From an uncultured Pelagibacteraceae bacterium (GTDB taxonomy: Bacteria; Pseudomonadota; Alphaproteobacteria; Pelagibacterales; Pelagibacteraceae): 64,000 bases of DNA. The stretch covers positions 27,451-91,450 of the forward strand of contig CACKGP010000003.1 in assembly GCA_902599805.1 (NCBI GenBank), in the 5' to 3' direction. The notes below the pieces were generated by a model that made no database searches, was not told where the DNA came from, and saw only the letters and a program-made list of their open reading frames with translations. Shown here one piece after another: positions 18,862 through 28,280 of this stretch (its first letter is position 1; each line of letters starts with the position of its first letter). A program made the translations under genes and the position numbers.

Positions 18862-19764
18862 ATGGATAAAAAAATATTTTCATTAATTTGTGCGGTTGGA
18901 TGCTCTTTTCTTTGGGGTACAGCTTTTGTAGCTCAAGATATGGGAATGGATTATATTGGACCTTGGACATTCTCCGCTGCTCGTTTAATTTTAGGCTTCT
19001 TAGCACTACTACCATTTTTTTTTATTTTTGAGTTTAAAAAAATGAAAGAGACAAAATTAAATTATAAATTTGTTGTGGGTTATATATTTTTTTTAGGTTT
19101 TTTATTAGCTGGTGGAAATATTTTGCAGCAGATTTCACTAATTTATACCGATGTAGCAAACTCAGCGGTCTTTACAGTTTTGTATGTAGTTATAGTTCCA
19201 ATAATTGCTTTTTTTCTTTTTTCAAAAAAAATTCATAAATCCGTTTGGCCATCAGTAATGATGTGTTTAATAGGTGGTTTTCTTCTTAGTGAATTAGGAA
19301 ATCTTAGAGTGAGGTTTGGTGACACTCTTGTAGTAATTGGGGCTTTTTTCTGGGCCTTTCATATTGTTTATATTTCTAAATTTTTAAAAGTTTTCAATTT
19401 TCCAATAACTATAGCTTCATTTCAATGTCTTACTGCTGCAATATTTTCTTCTGTTCCAATGTTTGCTTACGAATATGTTTCATTAAAAGTTTTATCATTG
19501 GAAGCAGCTGAATTACTTTATGCAGGAGTTTTATCAAGTGGGATTGCCTTTATGCTTCAAATTCTAGCTTTACAAAATATATCTCCTGCCCCAGCAGCAA
19601 TTATTTTTTCTTTGGAAGGTGTATTTGGATCAATAGCTGCATGGATAATATTAGACCAGTTTCTTAATGAATATAAAATCATGGGAATTATAATTATTTT
19701 ATCAGCTGTTATTTTTTCACAACTGGCTCCTTTGTATGATAAAAGAAGATATGGACGAAACTAA
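18862..19764 (+). CDS. EamA/DMT-family membrane transporter
   Basis: This 300-residue protein has about ten hydrophobic segments arranged as two EamA repeats, beginning CAVGCSFLWGTAFVAQDMG, a typical drug/metabolite transporter start. The second half contains PAPAAIIFSLEGVFGSIAAW, the usual end of the second repeat. Such proteins export or import small metabolites across the inner membrane. The substrate is unknown. The ATG directly follows the aceF stop with no spacer, so it is probably in the aceEF transcript. Confidence 0.9.
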   Translation: MDKKIFSLICAVGCSFLWGTAFVAQDMGMDYIGPWTFSAARLILGFLALLPFFFIFEFKKMKETKLNYKFVVGYIFFLGFLLAGGNILQQISLIYTDVANSAVFTVLYVVIVPIIAFFLFSKKIHKSVWPSVMMCLIGGFLLSELGNLRVRFGDTLVVIGAFFWAFHIVYISKFLKVFNFPITIASFQCLTAAIFSSVPMFAYEYVSLKVLSLEAAELLYAGVLSSGIAFMLQILALQNISPAPAAIIFSLEGVFGSIAAWIILDQFLNEYKIMGIIIILSAVIFSQLAPLYDKRRYGRN

Positions 19765-20137
19765 TTCAGGCTACGCAAAACAAGTAGGCGGGCTTAAAGG
19801 TAAAAAAATAGATAGCAGTACTTTTGAGTACGAAACTGAAGTTAAAGATATACATCTCAATACTGCCGGGATGGCACACGGAGGATTTCTTACTTTTATT
19901 GCAGATACTGGAATGGGAAATGCAGCACATCAATCAGCTGATAATAAAAGATGTGTAACAATATCTTTAGAAATGAAGTTTATATCTGCGGCTAAACTTG
20001 GAGATAAATTAGTAGCAAAAGTTAAGGTTCAAAAAAAAACTAAGACACTAGTTTTTCTAACATGCGAAATTATTAATGCTGAAGGTATAGTGGCAGTTAC
20101 ATCTGGTGTTTGGAAGATTTTAAAAATCAATAAATAG
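19736..20137 (+). CDS. PaaI-type hotdog thioesterase
   Basis: This 133-residue hotdog-fold acyl-CoA thioesterase of the PaaI/YbgC-like group has the core motif NTAGMAHGGFLTFIADTGMGNAA (about 42-64) and the substrate-loop segment RCVTISLEMKFISAAKLGD. It likely hydrolyses a small or aromatic acyl-CoA. The exact substrate is open. The upstream ATG at 19736 overlaps the EamA gene by 29 nt. A second in-frame ATG at 19751, preceded by a purine-rich AAAAGAAG, is an equally good start and shortens the protein by five residues. It ends 3 nt from the convergent TRAP permease gene. Confidence 0.88.
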   Translation: MIKEDMDETNSGYAKQVGGLKGKKIDSSTFEYETEVKDIHLNTAGMAHGGFLTFIADTGMGNAAHQSADNKRCVTISLEMKFISAAKLGDKLVAKVKVQKKTKTLVFLTCEIINAEGIVAVTSGVWKILKINK

Positions 20138-20139
20138 AT

Positions 20140-22467
20140 CTAAATATTTTTCCTTCTATAATTAAAGTACCCGAATATTAATAAGGCCAGAAATGCAAAA
20201 GGATAAACTATTGCTTTATTTGGTCTTTCTGGGTTTTCAATTTTGAAATTGCTTATTATATCCCCCATCTGAATTCCAGATTTTTTTGCTTCCCCCTTCC
20301 AATTTAATTTATCTACAATAAGTTGATCATTTTGGTCTATCAAATTAACACCGTACTCCTCTAAATTATATTCTTTTTCAAATTTTCCTTTATCAATAAC
20401 AAATAACTTATATCTTTCACCGTACTCGGAAACCCTAGTTACTTTAATGTGAACTTCTTTTGAAGGATCAAAAGAGAGATTTTGAACAGTTTCTGCTGAA
20501 AGTTTTTGCTCATTAAATTTTGGATAAAATTTGCTTAAAACATAATCAGGAGCCAAAAATGATAAAGAAATTATTAAAAACGCTATAGTTTCATACCACT
20601 TTAATTTATTTATAAACCATTGTTGGGTAGCAGCAGTAAAAATTAATATTCCTGTTAAAGAAGTCGCTATTACAATTAAGGCTTGCCAAAAACTATCAAC
20701 GCCTATTAACAAAAGTTCATGATTGAATAAAAATACGATAGGTAAAATTCCCGTTCTTAGACTATACCAAATTGCTTGCAGTCCAGTTCTTAATGGGTCA
20801 CCGCCTGAAATTGCTGCAGCTGCGTAAGAAGCTAATCCAACTGGTGGCGTTACATCAGCCATCAAACCAAAATAAAATACGAATAAATGGACTGCTATTA
20901 GTGGAAAGATGAAACCAGAAGCATTCCCAACATCAACGAGAACTGTGGCCATAAGCGATGCTACAACAACATAATTTGCAGTTGTTGGAAGACCCATCCC
21001 TAAAAGCAAACAAAGTATAATAGTAAGTAATATTAATATAATTACATTGTCTCTAGCTATTGTCTCTATAACTATAATTAAATTAGTACTGAGACCTGTA
21101 GAGCCAACCGCTCCTACTATTATGCCAGCAGTAGCAATCGCAATTCCAACAGCTACCATATTGATTGCACCTTTTTGAAGACCAATAATTGTTTGATTAT
21201 ACCAATCAATCAAACCAGTTTTAAAATCTGGATTTTTAATAATACGGTTTACTAAATTTACTAAGACTAAAGAAAGAGTAGCATAAAAAATTGAAAACCC
21301 AGCGGTATATCTCATATAAACAAGTAGAAAAATTAAAACAAAAATTGGTATTAAAAAATGTAATCCTGATAAAAAGGTTTTCTTAAGATGTGGAACATCA
21401 GCATCGTCCATGCCTTTAAGACCTAATTTAAGAGCCTCTAAATGAGATATGTAAAATAAAGCAATATAAGAAATAATAGCTGGTAAAAAAGCATGCTTAA
21501 CAACTTCAAAATAAGTTACTCCAATGAAACTAGCCATTACAAAAGCAGCAGCTCCCATTACTGGTGGCATTATTTGTCCATTAACTGAAGAGGAAACCTC
21601 GATTGCTCCTGCTTTTTCCTGGGAGAACCCAGTTTTTTTCATAATTGGAATTGTGAAAGTTCCAGTCGTTACAGTATTTGCTATTGATGAACCTGAAATC
21701 ATACCTGTCATTCCAGATCCTAATATTGCAGCCTTAGCTGGACCTCCACGCATTTTACCAACCATGGCAAAAGCTAAATCTAAAAAATATTTTCCCCCAC
21801 CAGCAGTTTCTAATAGAGCACCAAATAAAACAAATAAAAATATGAAGTCTACCGATACTCCTATTGGTATTCCGAAAATTGCCTCTTGATCAAACCACTG
21901 AAAACCAACCAATCTTTTTACAGAAAGACCACCGTGAGAGATTATATCTGGAGCATATTTGCCAAAATAAGAGAATAGTAGAAAACAAACTGCGATAATA
22001 ACTAAAGGTAAACCAATTGCCCGTCTTGTAGCCTCTAAAAGAATTACTATACCAATTGCCCCTATAATAAGTTCCACTGGAACTTTGAAACCGAATATTT
22101 CTTTGACTAAAAGTATTCCTCCTCTATTTACTAAATCGTCATAAAAAAAATAAATGTATAAACAACAAAACGCGGCAACTATACTTATCAGGATGTCGAT
22201 TACTGAAATTTTTTTTCCTCTTACTGCTGGAAAAATCAAAAAAGCTAGTGTCAAAGCAAAGCCCAAGTGAATAGCTCTGGCTGGTAAACCTTTGAACATT
22301 CCAAAATTAAACCAAAAAGGGAAAGGAGAAGCATACCAAAGCTGGAAGAATGTCCAGAGAATGGCGATACCAAAAACTATTTTTAAATGAATTCCTGTTA
22401 AATTACGAGTTGGAGAAATATCTTCTTGAATTTTGTCTTTAATCTTATTCTGAACGTTTTGATTCAT
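20140..22467 (-). CDS. TRAP transporter fused permease, TAXI type (4TM/12TM)
   Basis: This 775-residue inner-membrane protein fuses the small (DctQ-like, about 1-200) and large (DctM-like, about 200-610) TRAP permease subunits. Large-subunit signatures include GSGMTGMISGSSIANTVTTGTFTIP and GMGLPTTANYVVVASL. The C-terminal ~150 residues hold a soluble, PDZ-like region (GEAKKSGIQMGDIISNF) between membrane helices, matching the extra domain (DUF3394) seen in this fusion family. Together with the TAXI binding protein upstream it imports an organic anion by sodium coupling. The substrate is not readable. A strong terminator lies between the receptor gene and this gene. Confidence 0.95.
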   Translation of the reverse strand: MNQNVQNKIKDKIQEDISPTRNLTGIHLKIVFGIAILWTFFQLWYASPFPFWFNFGMFKGLPARAIHLGFALTLAFLIFPAVRGKKISVIDILISIVAAFCCLYIYFFYDDLVNRGGILLVKEIFGFKVPVELIIGAIGIVILLEATRRAIGLPLVIIAVCFLLFSYFGKYAPDIISHGGLSVKRLVGFQWFDQEAIFGIPIGVSVDFIFLFVLFGALLETAGGGKYFLDLAFAMVGKMRGGPAKAAILGSGMTGMISGSSIANTVTTGTFTIPIMKKTGFSQEKAGAIEVSSSVNGQIMPPVMGAAAFVMASFIGVTYFEVVKHAFLPAIISYIALFYISHLEALKLGLKGMDDADVPHLKKTFLSGLHFLIPIFVLIFLLVYMRYTAGFSIFYATLSLVLVNLVNRIIKNPDFKTGLIDWYNQTIIGLQKGAINMVAVGIAIATAGIIVGAVGSTGLSTNLIIVIETIARDNVIILILLTIILCLLLGMGLPTTANYVVVASLMATVLVDVGNASGFIFPLIAVHLFVFYFGLMADVTPPVGLASYAAAAISGGDPLRTGLQAIWYSLRTGILPIVFLFNHELLLIGVDSFWQALIVIATSLTGILIFTAATQQWFINKLKWYETIAFLIISLSFLAPDYVLSKFYPKFNEQKLSAETVQNLSFDPSKEVHIKVTRVSEYGERYKLFVIDKGKFEKEYNLEEYGVNLIDQNDQLIVDKLNWKGEAKKSGIQMGDIISNFKIENPERPNKAIVYPFAFLALLIFGYFNYRRKNI

Positions 22468-22490
22468 TTTATTTAAGATACATTATTCTA

Positions 22491-22523
22491 AAAAAAAAGG
22501 CCCAAAAAAATTTGGGCCTTTTT
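22491..22523 (-). terminator. Intrinsic terminator between TAXI receptor and permease genes
   Basis: A perfect 8-bp stem GGCCCAAA / TTTGGGCC with a 4-nt loop lies at 22499-22518. On the minus strand it is followed by eight T residues, and on the plus strand by five. It sits about 20 nt after the receptor stop and 24 nt before the permease start, so it probably attenuates readthrough into the permease gene and gives more receptor than permease. Confidence 0.85.
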
Positions 22524-22543
22524 AATTTAATTATGTATTAAGA

Positions 22544-23548
22544 TTACATTAATCCAGCTTCTTTATAATACTTAATAGCACCAGGATGTAATGGAGCTGA
22601 TAAGCCATCAGCTATCATATTTTTCTTTTCTAGTGGTCCAAAAGCTGGGTGTTGAGCTCTGAAATCATCAAAGTTTTCCATAACAGCTTTTGTTACTAAG
22701 TATACAAGCTCTTCAGAAACATTAGCACTTGTTACAACAGTAGCTTTTACACCGAATGTTGTAGCGTCTTTTTTCTGATTTGAGTAAGTACCTGCTGGTA
22801 TTACTGCTTTAGCATAATAGTCAGCTCCGTCAATTAAACCTTGAACTGGTGCTCCAGTCAAATTAATCGGGCTTGCTTTTGCTTTACAAGTTGCTGCTTG
22901 CTCCATAGCACCATTAGGAAATCCTACTGAATATCCGAATGCATCTATTTTTCCATCGCAAAGAGCTTTTACTTGTTCAGATGAAGTAAGTTCTGTTGTT
23001 GCTTTGAACATACTCATATCTGCTCCCATAGCCTTCATTAATTCTTCCATAGTTCCTCTTTGACCAGAACCTGGGTTACCAATGTTAACTGTTTTTCCTT
23101 TTAAGCCTTTAAAATCTTTAATTTTAGATTTTTTACTAGCCCAAATTTGGAAAGGTTCGTTGTGAACAGAAAATACAGCTCTTAAGTCGCTGAACTGTTT
23201 TCCTTCCCATTTGCTTGAACCGTTATATGCATGGAACTGCCAGTCAGACTGAGCAACACCAAATTGAAACTCACCATCTTTGATTTGTCCAATATTATAG
23301 TTAGAACCACCTGTTGAAGGTGCGGTACATCTATAAGCTTTAGCTGTACCTTTTTTTCTTCCGTGCTCAGCACTTATCGCTTGTTTGTGTAACATTTTAC
23401 AAATGGCGTTACCGGTTTGGAAATAAACTCCAGTTGGTCCACCTGTTCCAATTGTAAAAAACTCAGCAGCTTTTGCTACTGACATCATCGGTAAAGATAA
23501 TGCAAACAACATTGCTATAGCTGAGATAGTAGAGATTATTCTCTTCAT
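22544..23548 (-). CDS. TRAP transporter solute receptor, TAXI family
   Basis: This periplasmic binding protein of a TRAP-TAXI importer has 334 residues. An N-terminal signal peptide (MKRIISTISAIAMLFALSLP..., cleavage after AKA near residue 27) precedes the TAXI start EFFTIGTGGPTGVYFQTG. Later segments include IWASKKSKIKDFKGLKGKTV and VNIGNPGSGQRGTMEELM. The start at 23548 is chosen because it gives the signal peptide and a strong GGGGG Shine-Dalgarno. The longer reading frame to 23638 would put a non-signal extension in front. The leader contains two inverted repeats. Confidence 0.95.
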   Translation of the reverse strand: MKRIISTISAIAMLFALSLPMMSVAKAAEFFTIGTGGPTGVYFQTGNAICKMLHKQAISAEHGRKKGTAKAYRCTAPSTGGSNYNIGQIKDGEFQFGVAQSDWQFHAYNGSSKWEGKQFSDLRAVFSVHNEPFQIWASKKSKIKDFKGLKGKTVNIGNPGSGQRGTMEELMKAMGADMSMFKATTELTSSEQVKALCDGKIDAFGYSVGFPNGAMEQAATCKAKASPINLTGAPVQGLIDGADYYAKAVIPAGTYSNQKKDATTFGVKATVVTSANVSEELVYLVTKAVMENFDDFRAQHPAFGPLEKKNMIADGLSAPLHPGAIKYYKEAGLM

Positions 23549-23561
23549 TTTTCCCCCTTGT

Positions 23562-23596
23562 CTTAATTGTACAATTAAGTAAATCGTATCAATACG
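23562..23596. promoter_or_regulatory. Inverted repeats upstream of the TAXI receptor gene
   Basis: An 18-bp perfect palindrome CTTAATTGTACAATTAAG occupies 23562-23579, three bases from the Shine-Dalgarno purines. A second repeat CGTAT-CA-ATACG lies at 23585-23596. They could be repressor operators over the promoter, or hairpins in the leader. No convincing -35/-10 pair could be placed. Confidence 0.45.
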
Positions 23597-23652
23597 TAAA
23601 GGGCATTGTAAAACTAAATAACTTAATTTGGACGTCAATTTTTATAATGAAA

Positions 23653-24888
23653 CTAGAGTGTTTTAGACCACTCTACTAATTTGTTGGTTCCTTCAACAAC
23701 ATTTGGAGCATATTTTTTAACAAGATCATCATCTAGTTTTTTACCACTATTAATATTTTTAAGAAAAATATCCCCATCAAAATCAGTGTAACTGAGCCTT
23801 GCTAACATTTTTTTTGATTTAAAACCAAAGTCCGAACCAGGCAAAAGTGCTACACCAGTTTTGTTGATTATATCGTCACACATTTCTGCAGAGCTCGAAA
23901 ATTTAGAATTTAAAAACTCAGGCATTAAATAAAATGCCCCTTTAGGTGGATTAATTAAAACTTTATTAGATTTTAAATTATTAAAAACATAATTTCCTAC
24001 AAGTTTTAAAATAGATCTAGTTTTATTTAAATAATCACTATAATCACCTTTATAAGCTTCCACAGCTGCAAATTGTAAAGGGCTATTTACCGTTGAGTAT
24101 GACTCACTGGCTAAAGTTTTTAATGCATTTAAAAAATCTTTTTGACCATTAGGTACTGCAAAAAAACCTAATCGCCAACCCCCTGCACCACACCATTTGC
24201 TTAAACCACCACTTATGAAAGTATTTTCAGGACAAAATTTTGAAATAGATTCATAATTTTTATCAAAAGTTAAGTCTGTATATATTTCATCAGATAGAAT
24301 TTTAATATTATTCTGTTTTGCGACATTAGCGATTTGATTTAAATTATTACAAACTGAACCAGATGGATTATTCGGAGAGTTAAGTATTAGTATAATATTT
24401 TTTTTTCCAATAGATTTTATTTTATCCTCAAGTTGTTTTGCTGTTGGAAACCAATTATTATCTAATGTTGTTTCAATCCAATGAACTTTATTTTTAGCTA
24501 TTTCTGCTTGAGGTTCATATGAAACCCAACTTGGGGCAGGTAAAATTATTTCTCCATTAAATACTACATGCATTAACAACATTGCTTCTTTTGAACCAGG
24601 AGTTATAATTATATTTTCTTTTTTATAATCAACACCTGTTCTTTTTAATAAATATTTTGAAATTGCTTCCCTTAATTCAGGAAGTCCCTGCATAGGTAAA
24701 TAATCTTTTTTATGGGCATTATCTCTTAAAACTGAAACTATTTTTTCTGGGATTGGAAAGGGAGATTGGCCAAAACCAAAGTTAAATACTTTCTTTCCAT
24801 CTTTTAACAATTGTTTTATTTTTTCATTTATTGCTAAAGTAGCTGAAGGTTTTAAATTACTGATATTTTTTTTTATATAATCGACCAC
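23653..24888 (-). CDS. Class I/II PLP-dependent aminotransferase
   Basis: This is a fold-type I aminotransferase of 411 residues. Motifs include the substrate-binding FGFGQSPFPIP near residue 38, IILNSPNNPSGSV (about 165-180), the ILSDEIYTDLTFD aspartate region, and the PLP lysine in SGGLSKWCGAGGWRLGFF (about residue 232). The exact amino donor cannot be assigned. It resembles the aspartate/aromatic/alanine group. It is 104 nt upstream of the TAXI receptor on the same strand and divergent from the helicase gene, so it may supply or use the transporter's substrate, which is inference only. Confidence 0.92.
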   Translation of the reverse strand: MVDYIKKNISNLKPSATLAINEKIKQLLKDGKKVFNFGFGQSPFPIPEKIVSVLRDNAHKKDYLPMQGLPELREAISKYLLKRTGVDYKKENIIITPGSKEAMLLMHVVFNGEIILPAPSWVSYEPQAEIAKNKVHWIETTLDNNWFPTAKQLEDKIKSIGKKNIILILNSPNNPSGSVCNNLNQIANVAKQNNIKILSDEIYTDLTFDKNYESISKFCPENTFISGGLSKWCGAGGWRLGFFAVPNGQKDFLNALKTLASESYSTVNSPLQFAAVEAYKGDYSDYLNKTRSILKLVGNYVFNNLKSNKVLINPPKGAFYLMPEFLNSKFSSSAEMCDDIINKTGVALLPGSDFGFKSKKMLARLSYTDFDGDIFLKNINSGKKLDDDLVKKYAPNVVEGTNKLVEWSKTL

Positions 24889-24933
24889 AGTTTTTTAATA
24901 GTACTACAGAAATTATTTATTAAAATAGAACGT

Positions 24934-24962
24934 TTGACAAAGTGATTCGGTCATGATTTAAT
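24934..24962 (+). promoter_or_regulatory. Sigma70-type promoter for the helicase operon
   Basis: A perfect -35 TTGACA (24934-24939), a 17-nt spacer and a -10 TTTAAT (24957-24962) lie in the divergent gap. The predicted start near 24969 gives a leader of about 55 nt before the helicase ATG. Confidence 0.65.
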
Positions 24963-25023
24963 CATCTTTTGTTCTCTAACCTAGTCTATATGTAGTGTTT
25001 AAAAAAAATTACAGCACAAATTA

Positions 25024-27501
25024 ATGAATAACAGCGAAAATAAAATTATAGCTATTTTGGGTCCAACAAACACTGGTAAAACATACATGGCTATTGAGAA
25101 AATGTTGGAATTTAATTCTGGTATTTTTGGCTTACCTTTAAGACTTTTGGCTAGAGAAGTTTACGATAAATGTGTCCTAAAGCTTGGAACTGAAAAAGTT
25201 GCTTTAATTACAGGTGAAGAAAAAATTATACCTTCTGATGCCAAATATTATATTTGTACTGTGGAGTCTATGCCTAAGGACAAAATAGTAGATTTTGTTG
25301 CTGTTGATGAAATTCAAATGTGTGGTGATACCGAAAGAGGGCACATATTTACAGATAGATTACTAAATTTTAGAGGTGAAGCTCTTACTATGTTTTTGGG
25401 ATCCCAGATAATGAAAAATATCATTTCACAACTTTTAAAAAATGTAGAATTTATTAATCAAGAGAGATTTTCAAAACTATCCTATAATGGGTCTAAAAAA
25501 ATTTCACGATTAAATAGAAAAAGTGCAATTATTGCTTTCTCAATTGAGGAAGTTTATGCTTTAGCAGAATTAGTGAGGCGCCAAAAAGGAGGTTCCGCAG
25601 TAATAATGGGATCTTTAAGTCCAAAAACAAGAAATTCGCAGGTAGAGCTTTACCAGTCAGGAGATGTGGACTACCTAGTTGCAACAGATGCTATAGGAAT
25701 GGGTATTAATATGGACATTGAACAAATTAACTTTTCGAGTCTAAGAAAATTTGATGGAAAAAAGAGACGAAGACTAAGGATGACTGAGATTTCCCAAATT
25801 GCTGGTAGAGCAGGTAGATTTAAAAACGACGGATATTTTGGAGTAACTGGAGATTGTGAAAATCTTGAAGCTGATGAAATCGAAAGAATAGAAAAACACA
25901 ATTTGGATGATATGAGATTTTTATATTGGAGAAATTCAAAATTAGATTTTTCCAATTCTGAAAGCTTGATTAATTCTCTTGAAAAAAAGTCAGGAAATAG
26001 GAATCTTCACAAAATCTCTGAGTCAATAGATGAAAACATATTAAAATATTTGATCAGAGACAAGAAAATCAAAGTTTCATCAAATAATCTGGAGCTACTT
26101 TGGGAGTGTTGTCAAATACCTGATTTTCAAAAAAAGGCTTTTAATCATATTGAAGTTGTGACAAAAGTTTTTGACTTTCTAACTTCAAATAAAAATTGCA
26201 TACCAAATGATTACATGAAAAATCAATTGAAAGGTTTAGATAAGTATCATGGAAACATTGATGTAATCTCAAATAAAATTTCAAATGTACGTACCTGGTC
26301 CTATGTAGCAAACAAAAAAAATTGGGTTGAAAATTCAGATTATTGGATTGAAGCGAGTAAAAATATTGAGGATTTTTTATCTGAAAGACTTCACCAAGAA
26401 CTTACTAAAAGTTTTATAGACAAAAGAATCAGCGCTTTATCTAGAGATCTTAAACAAGATCTTAAATTGGATACGACAATTAAAGAAAATAACGATGTGA
26501 TAATTAACAAACAATTGATAGGAAACCTAAAGGGGCTAAAGCTAAATTTAGAATTTACAAAAGGTACGCTTGATACAGATATAAAATCTTTAAAGAAAGC
26601 AGCTAGGCAAGGAATTGCGAATGAGCTTATAAATAGAGCAAAAGAAATTAGTGAAAAAAAAGAGCTTGAGTTTAAAGATGACTTTAAAATCTATTGGAAA
26701 GACAATCCTGTAGCGAAAATAAAAAAAGGATCAAACTACTTATCTCCAGAAATTGACATTATAGCAGATGAAGCTTTGGATATAAATTTTAGAAAAGACT
26801 TGATTATTTCACTGAATTCTTGGATTAAAAATTTAATTTCTGAGGAATTAAAAGATTTGGTAAATTTAATTAAGTTTAAAAATAATAATAAATATCTAAG
26901 GGCTCTTTCTTTTCAACTTTATGAAAATAACGGTGTGTTAAAAAGAGAAAATATTAAGGATATTGTAGACTCAATATCAAAGGAAGATAGAAAACAACTA
27001 AGACAGCTAGGCATTAAAATTGGAAGATATCATATATTTCTTCCAAGGATGTTAAAACCGAAAGCCGTTAATTTAAGAATATTGCTTTGGAAGTTCTATA
27101 ATAATATTTCAAATAATAATGAAATTCCAAAATCTGGTTTAAATTTTTTAGTTAATAAAGATAATAAATTAAATGCAAAATTTTTACTTCTTTGTGGATT
27201 TGAAAAATTTAAAAATTTTTATGTAAGGGTGGATATTCTAGAAAAATTATTTTTAAAAATTATTGAAAATACAAAAAAAAATGACTTTCAGGTTAATTCG
27301 GAGATGATGAATTTATTAGGTTCATCAAAAGAAAATTTTTATGAATTGTTAAATTTAATGAATTATAGAAAGAAAGATAAAGAAAAAGATACATTTTTTT
27401 ACATCGGAAGTAAAAAAAATAAAAGAAAAAATCAATTTATGAACAAAATTAACAATAAAGATAATCCTTTTCAAAAGTTACAGGCACTTAATGTAAAATG
27501 A
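25024..27501 (+). CDS. Suv3-like DEAD-box-related RNA helicase
   Basis: This 825-residue superfamily 2 helicase resembles mitochondrial Suv3 and the alphaproteobacterial MgpS-like proteins. Motif I is GPTNTGKT (residues 13-20), followed by GIFGLPLRLLAREVYDK. The DEIQ motif is in VDEIQMCGD (about 95), motif V in LVATDAIGMGINMDI, and motif VI in QIAGRAGRF. The second half (about 300-825) is Lys/Asn-rich and helical without a domain I can name. Its role is probably RNA unwinding or turnover. It is the first gene of a run with the TerB-like gene, fdxA and carD; its stop overlaps the next ATG by 4 nt. Confidence 0.9.
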   Translation: MNNSENKIIAILGPTNTGKTYMAIEKMLEFNSGIFGLPLRLLAREVYDKCVLKLGTEKVALITGEEKIIPSDAKYYICTVESMPKDKIVDFVAVDEIQMCGDTERGHIFTDRLLNFRGEALTMFLGSQIMKNIISQLLKNVEFINQERFSKLSYNGSKKISRLNRKSAIIAFSIEEVYALAELVRRQKGGSAVIMGSLSPKTRNSQVELYQSGDVDYLVATDAIGMGINMDIEQINFSSLRKFDGKKRRRLRMTEISQIAGRAGRFKNDGYFGVTGDCENLEADEIERIEKHNLDDMRFLYWRNSKLDFSNSESLINSLEKKSGNRNLHKISESIDENILKYLIRDKKIKVSSNNLELLWECCQIPDFQKKAFNHIEVVTKVFDFLTSNKNCIPNDYMKNQLKGLDKYHGNIDVISNKISNVRTWSYVANKKNWVENSDYWIEASKNIEDFLSERLHQELTKSFIDKRISALSRDLKQDLKLDTTIKENNDVIINKQLIGNLKGLKLNLEFTKGTLDTDIKSLKKAARQGIANELINRAKEISEKKELEFKDDFKIYWKDNPVAKIKKGSNYLSPEIDIIADEALDINFRKDLIISLNSWIKNLISEELKDLVNLIKFKNNNKYLRALSFQLYENNGVLKRENIKDIVDSISKEDRKQLRQLGIKIGRYHIFLPRMLKPKAVNLRILLWKFYNNISNNNEIPKSGLNFLVNKDNKLNAKFLLLCGFEKFKNFYVRVDILEKLFLKIIENTKKNDFQVNSEMMNLLGSSKENFYELLNLMNYRKKDKEKDTFFYIGSKKNKRKNQFMNKINNKDNPFQKLQALNVK

Positions 27502-27953
27502 TTTTTAATTTAATAAAAAATAAAAAAAGTGAAAAAGCTCAAAGTGAAAATGAGGATTTAATAAAAATTTTAGCTTTATTAATTCATGCTGCAAAGATAG
27601 ATGAAAATTATTCTGAAAAAGAGAAAAAATTGATTATGAGTTTTGCCGAAATGAGTTCAAATAAAAAATTAGATAATGAACAAATTATTAGTCTTATTGA
27701 TCAAGCCGAACAGTACGAGAAAAATTCTAATCAAATTTTAGAGTTTACCCAAGAGGTTAAAAAAATGGATTTTAATACAAAAAGAAGAGTTTTAGAATTT
27801 TTGTGGAAAATAATTTTATCAGATAATAAATCGGATGTTTATGAAAGCAATTTGATGAGACGAATTTGTGGCTTGCTATATTTGCCAGATAAATTAAGTG
27901 GAGAAATTAAATTAAATATTATAAGAAAGAATAAAAATGACGTACATAGTTAA
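27498..27953 (+). CDS. TerB-like (tellurite resistance/DjlA N-domain) protein
   Basis: This 151-residue, all-helical, charged protein has the TerB-like core [27 protein letters not shown] followed by [38 protein letters not shown]. These give two helical repeats with acidic residues that may bind a metal. TerB-family proteins are linked to stress responses, but no specific role is established for this type. It overlaps the helicase (4 nt) and fdxA (17 nt), implying tight co-translation. There is no other ter gene in the window. Confidence 0.8.
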   Translation: MIFNLIKNKKSEKAQSENEDLIKILALLIHAAKIDENYSEKEKKLIMSFAEMSSNKKLDNEQIISLIDQAEQYEKNSNQILEFTQEVKKMDFNTKRRVLEFLWKIILSDNKSDVYESNLMRRICGLLYLPDKLSGEIKLNIIRKNKNDVHS

Positions 27954-28278
27954 AGATGAATGTATAAAATGTAAGTTAATGGACTGTGTTGATGTTTGCC
28001 CAGTTGATTGTTTTTATGAAGGCGAAAACATGCTCGTTATAAATCCAGAAGAGTGTATTGATTGTGGAGTTTGCGAACCTGAGTGCCCTGTAGATGCTAT
28101 AGTTTCTGACGTTAATTATAATGAAAACGATAAACAAAAATGGCTTGAGATAAATGAAAAATATTCTAAATTATGGCCAAATATTTCTGAAAAAAAGGAT
28201 CCGCCAAAAGACGCTGATGAATTTAGGAAAGTTAAAAATAAACTAGATAAGTATTTTTCAGAAAAACCAGGAGGATAA
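27937..28278 (+). CDS. fdxA: Ferredoxin FdxA, 7Fe type
   Basis: FdxA is a soluble low-potential electron carrier. The 113-residue protein starts [17 protein letters not shown] and has the 7Fe pattern C-x2-C-x4-C-x3-C ([18 protein letters not shown]), followed by [16 protein letters not shown]. The usual [3Fe-4S]/[4Fe-4S] ligands are therefore present. A C-terminal extension of about 50 charged residues is typical of the proteobacterial FdxA group. The fdxA-carD pairing is conserved in alphaproteobacteria. The stop codon overlaps the Shine-Dalgarno of carD. Confidence 0.96.
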   Translation: MTYIVKDECIKCKLMDCVDVCPVDCFYEGENMLVINPEECIDCGVCEPECPVDAIVSDVNYNENDKQKWLEINEKYSKLWPNISEKKDPPKDADEFRKVKNKLDKYFSEKPGG

Positions 28279-28280
28279 CT

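Noticed and set aside
23549-23638. A 30-residue N-terminal extension of the TAXI receptor
   Set aside because: The inner ATG at 23548 has a GGGGG Shine-Dalgarno and starts a proper signal peptide; the extension covers the palindromic leader.
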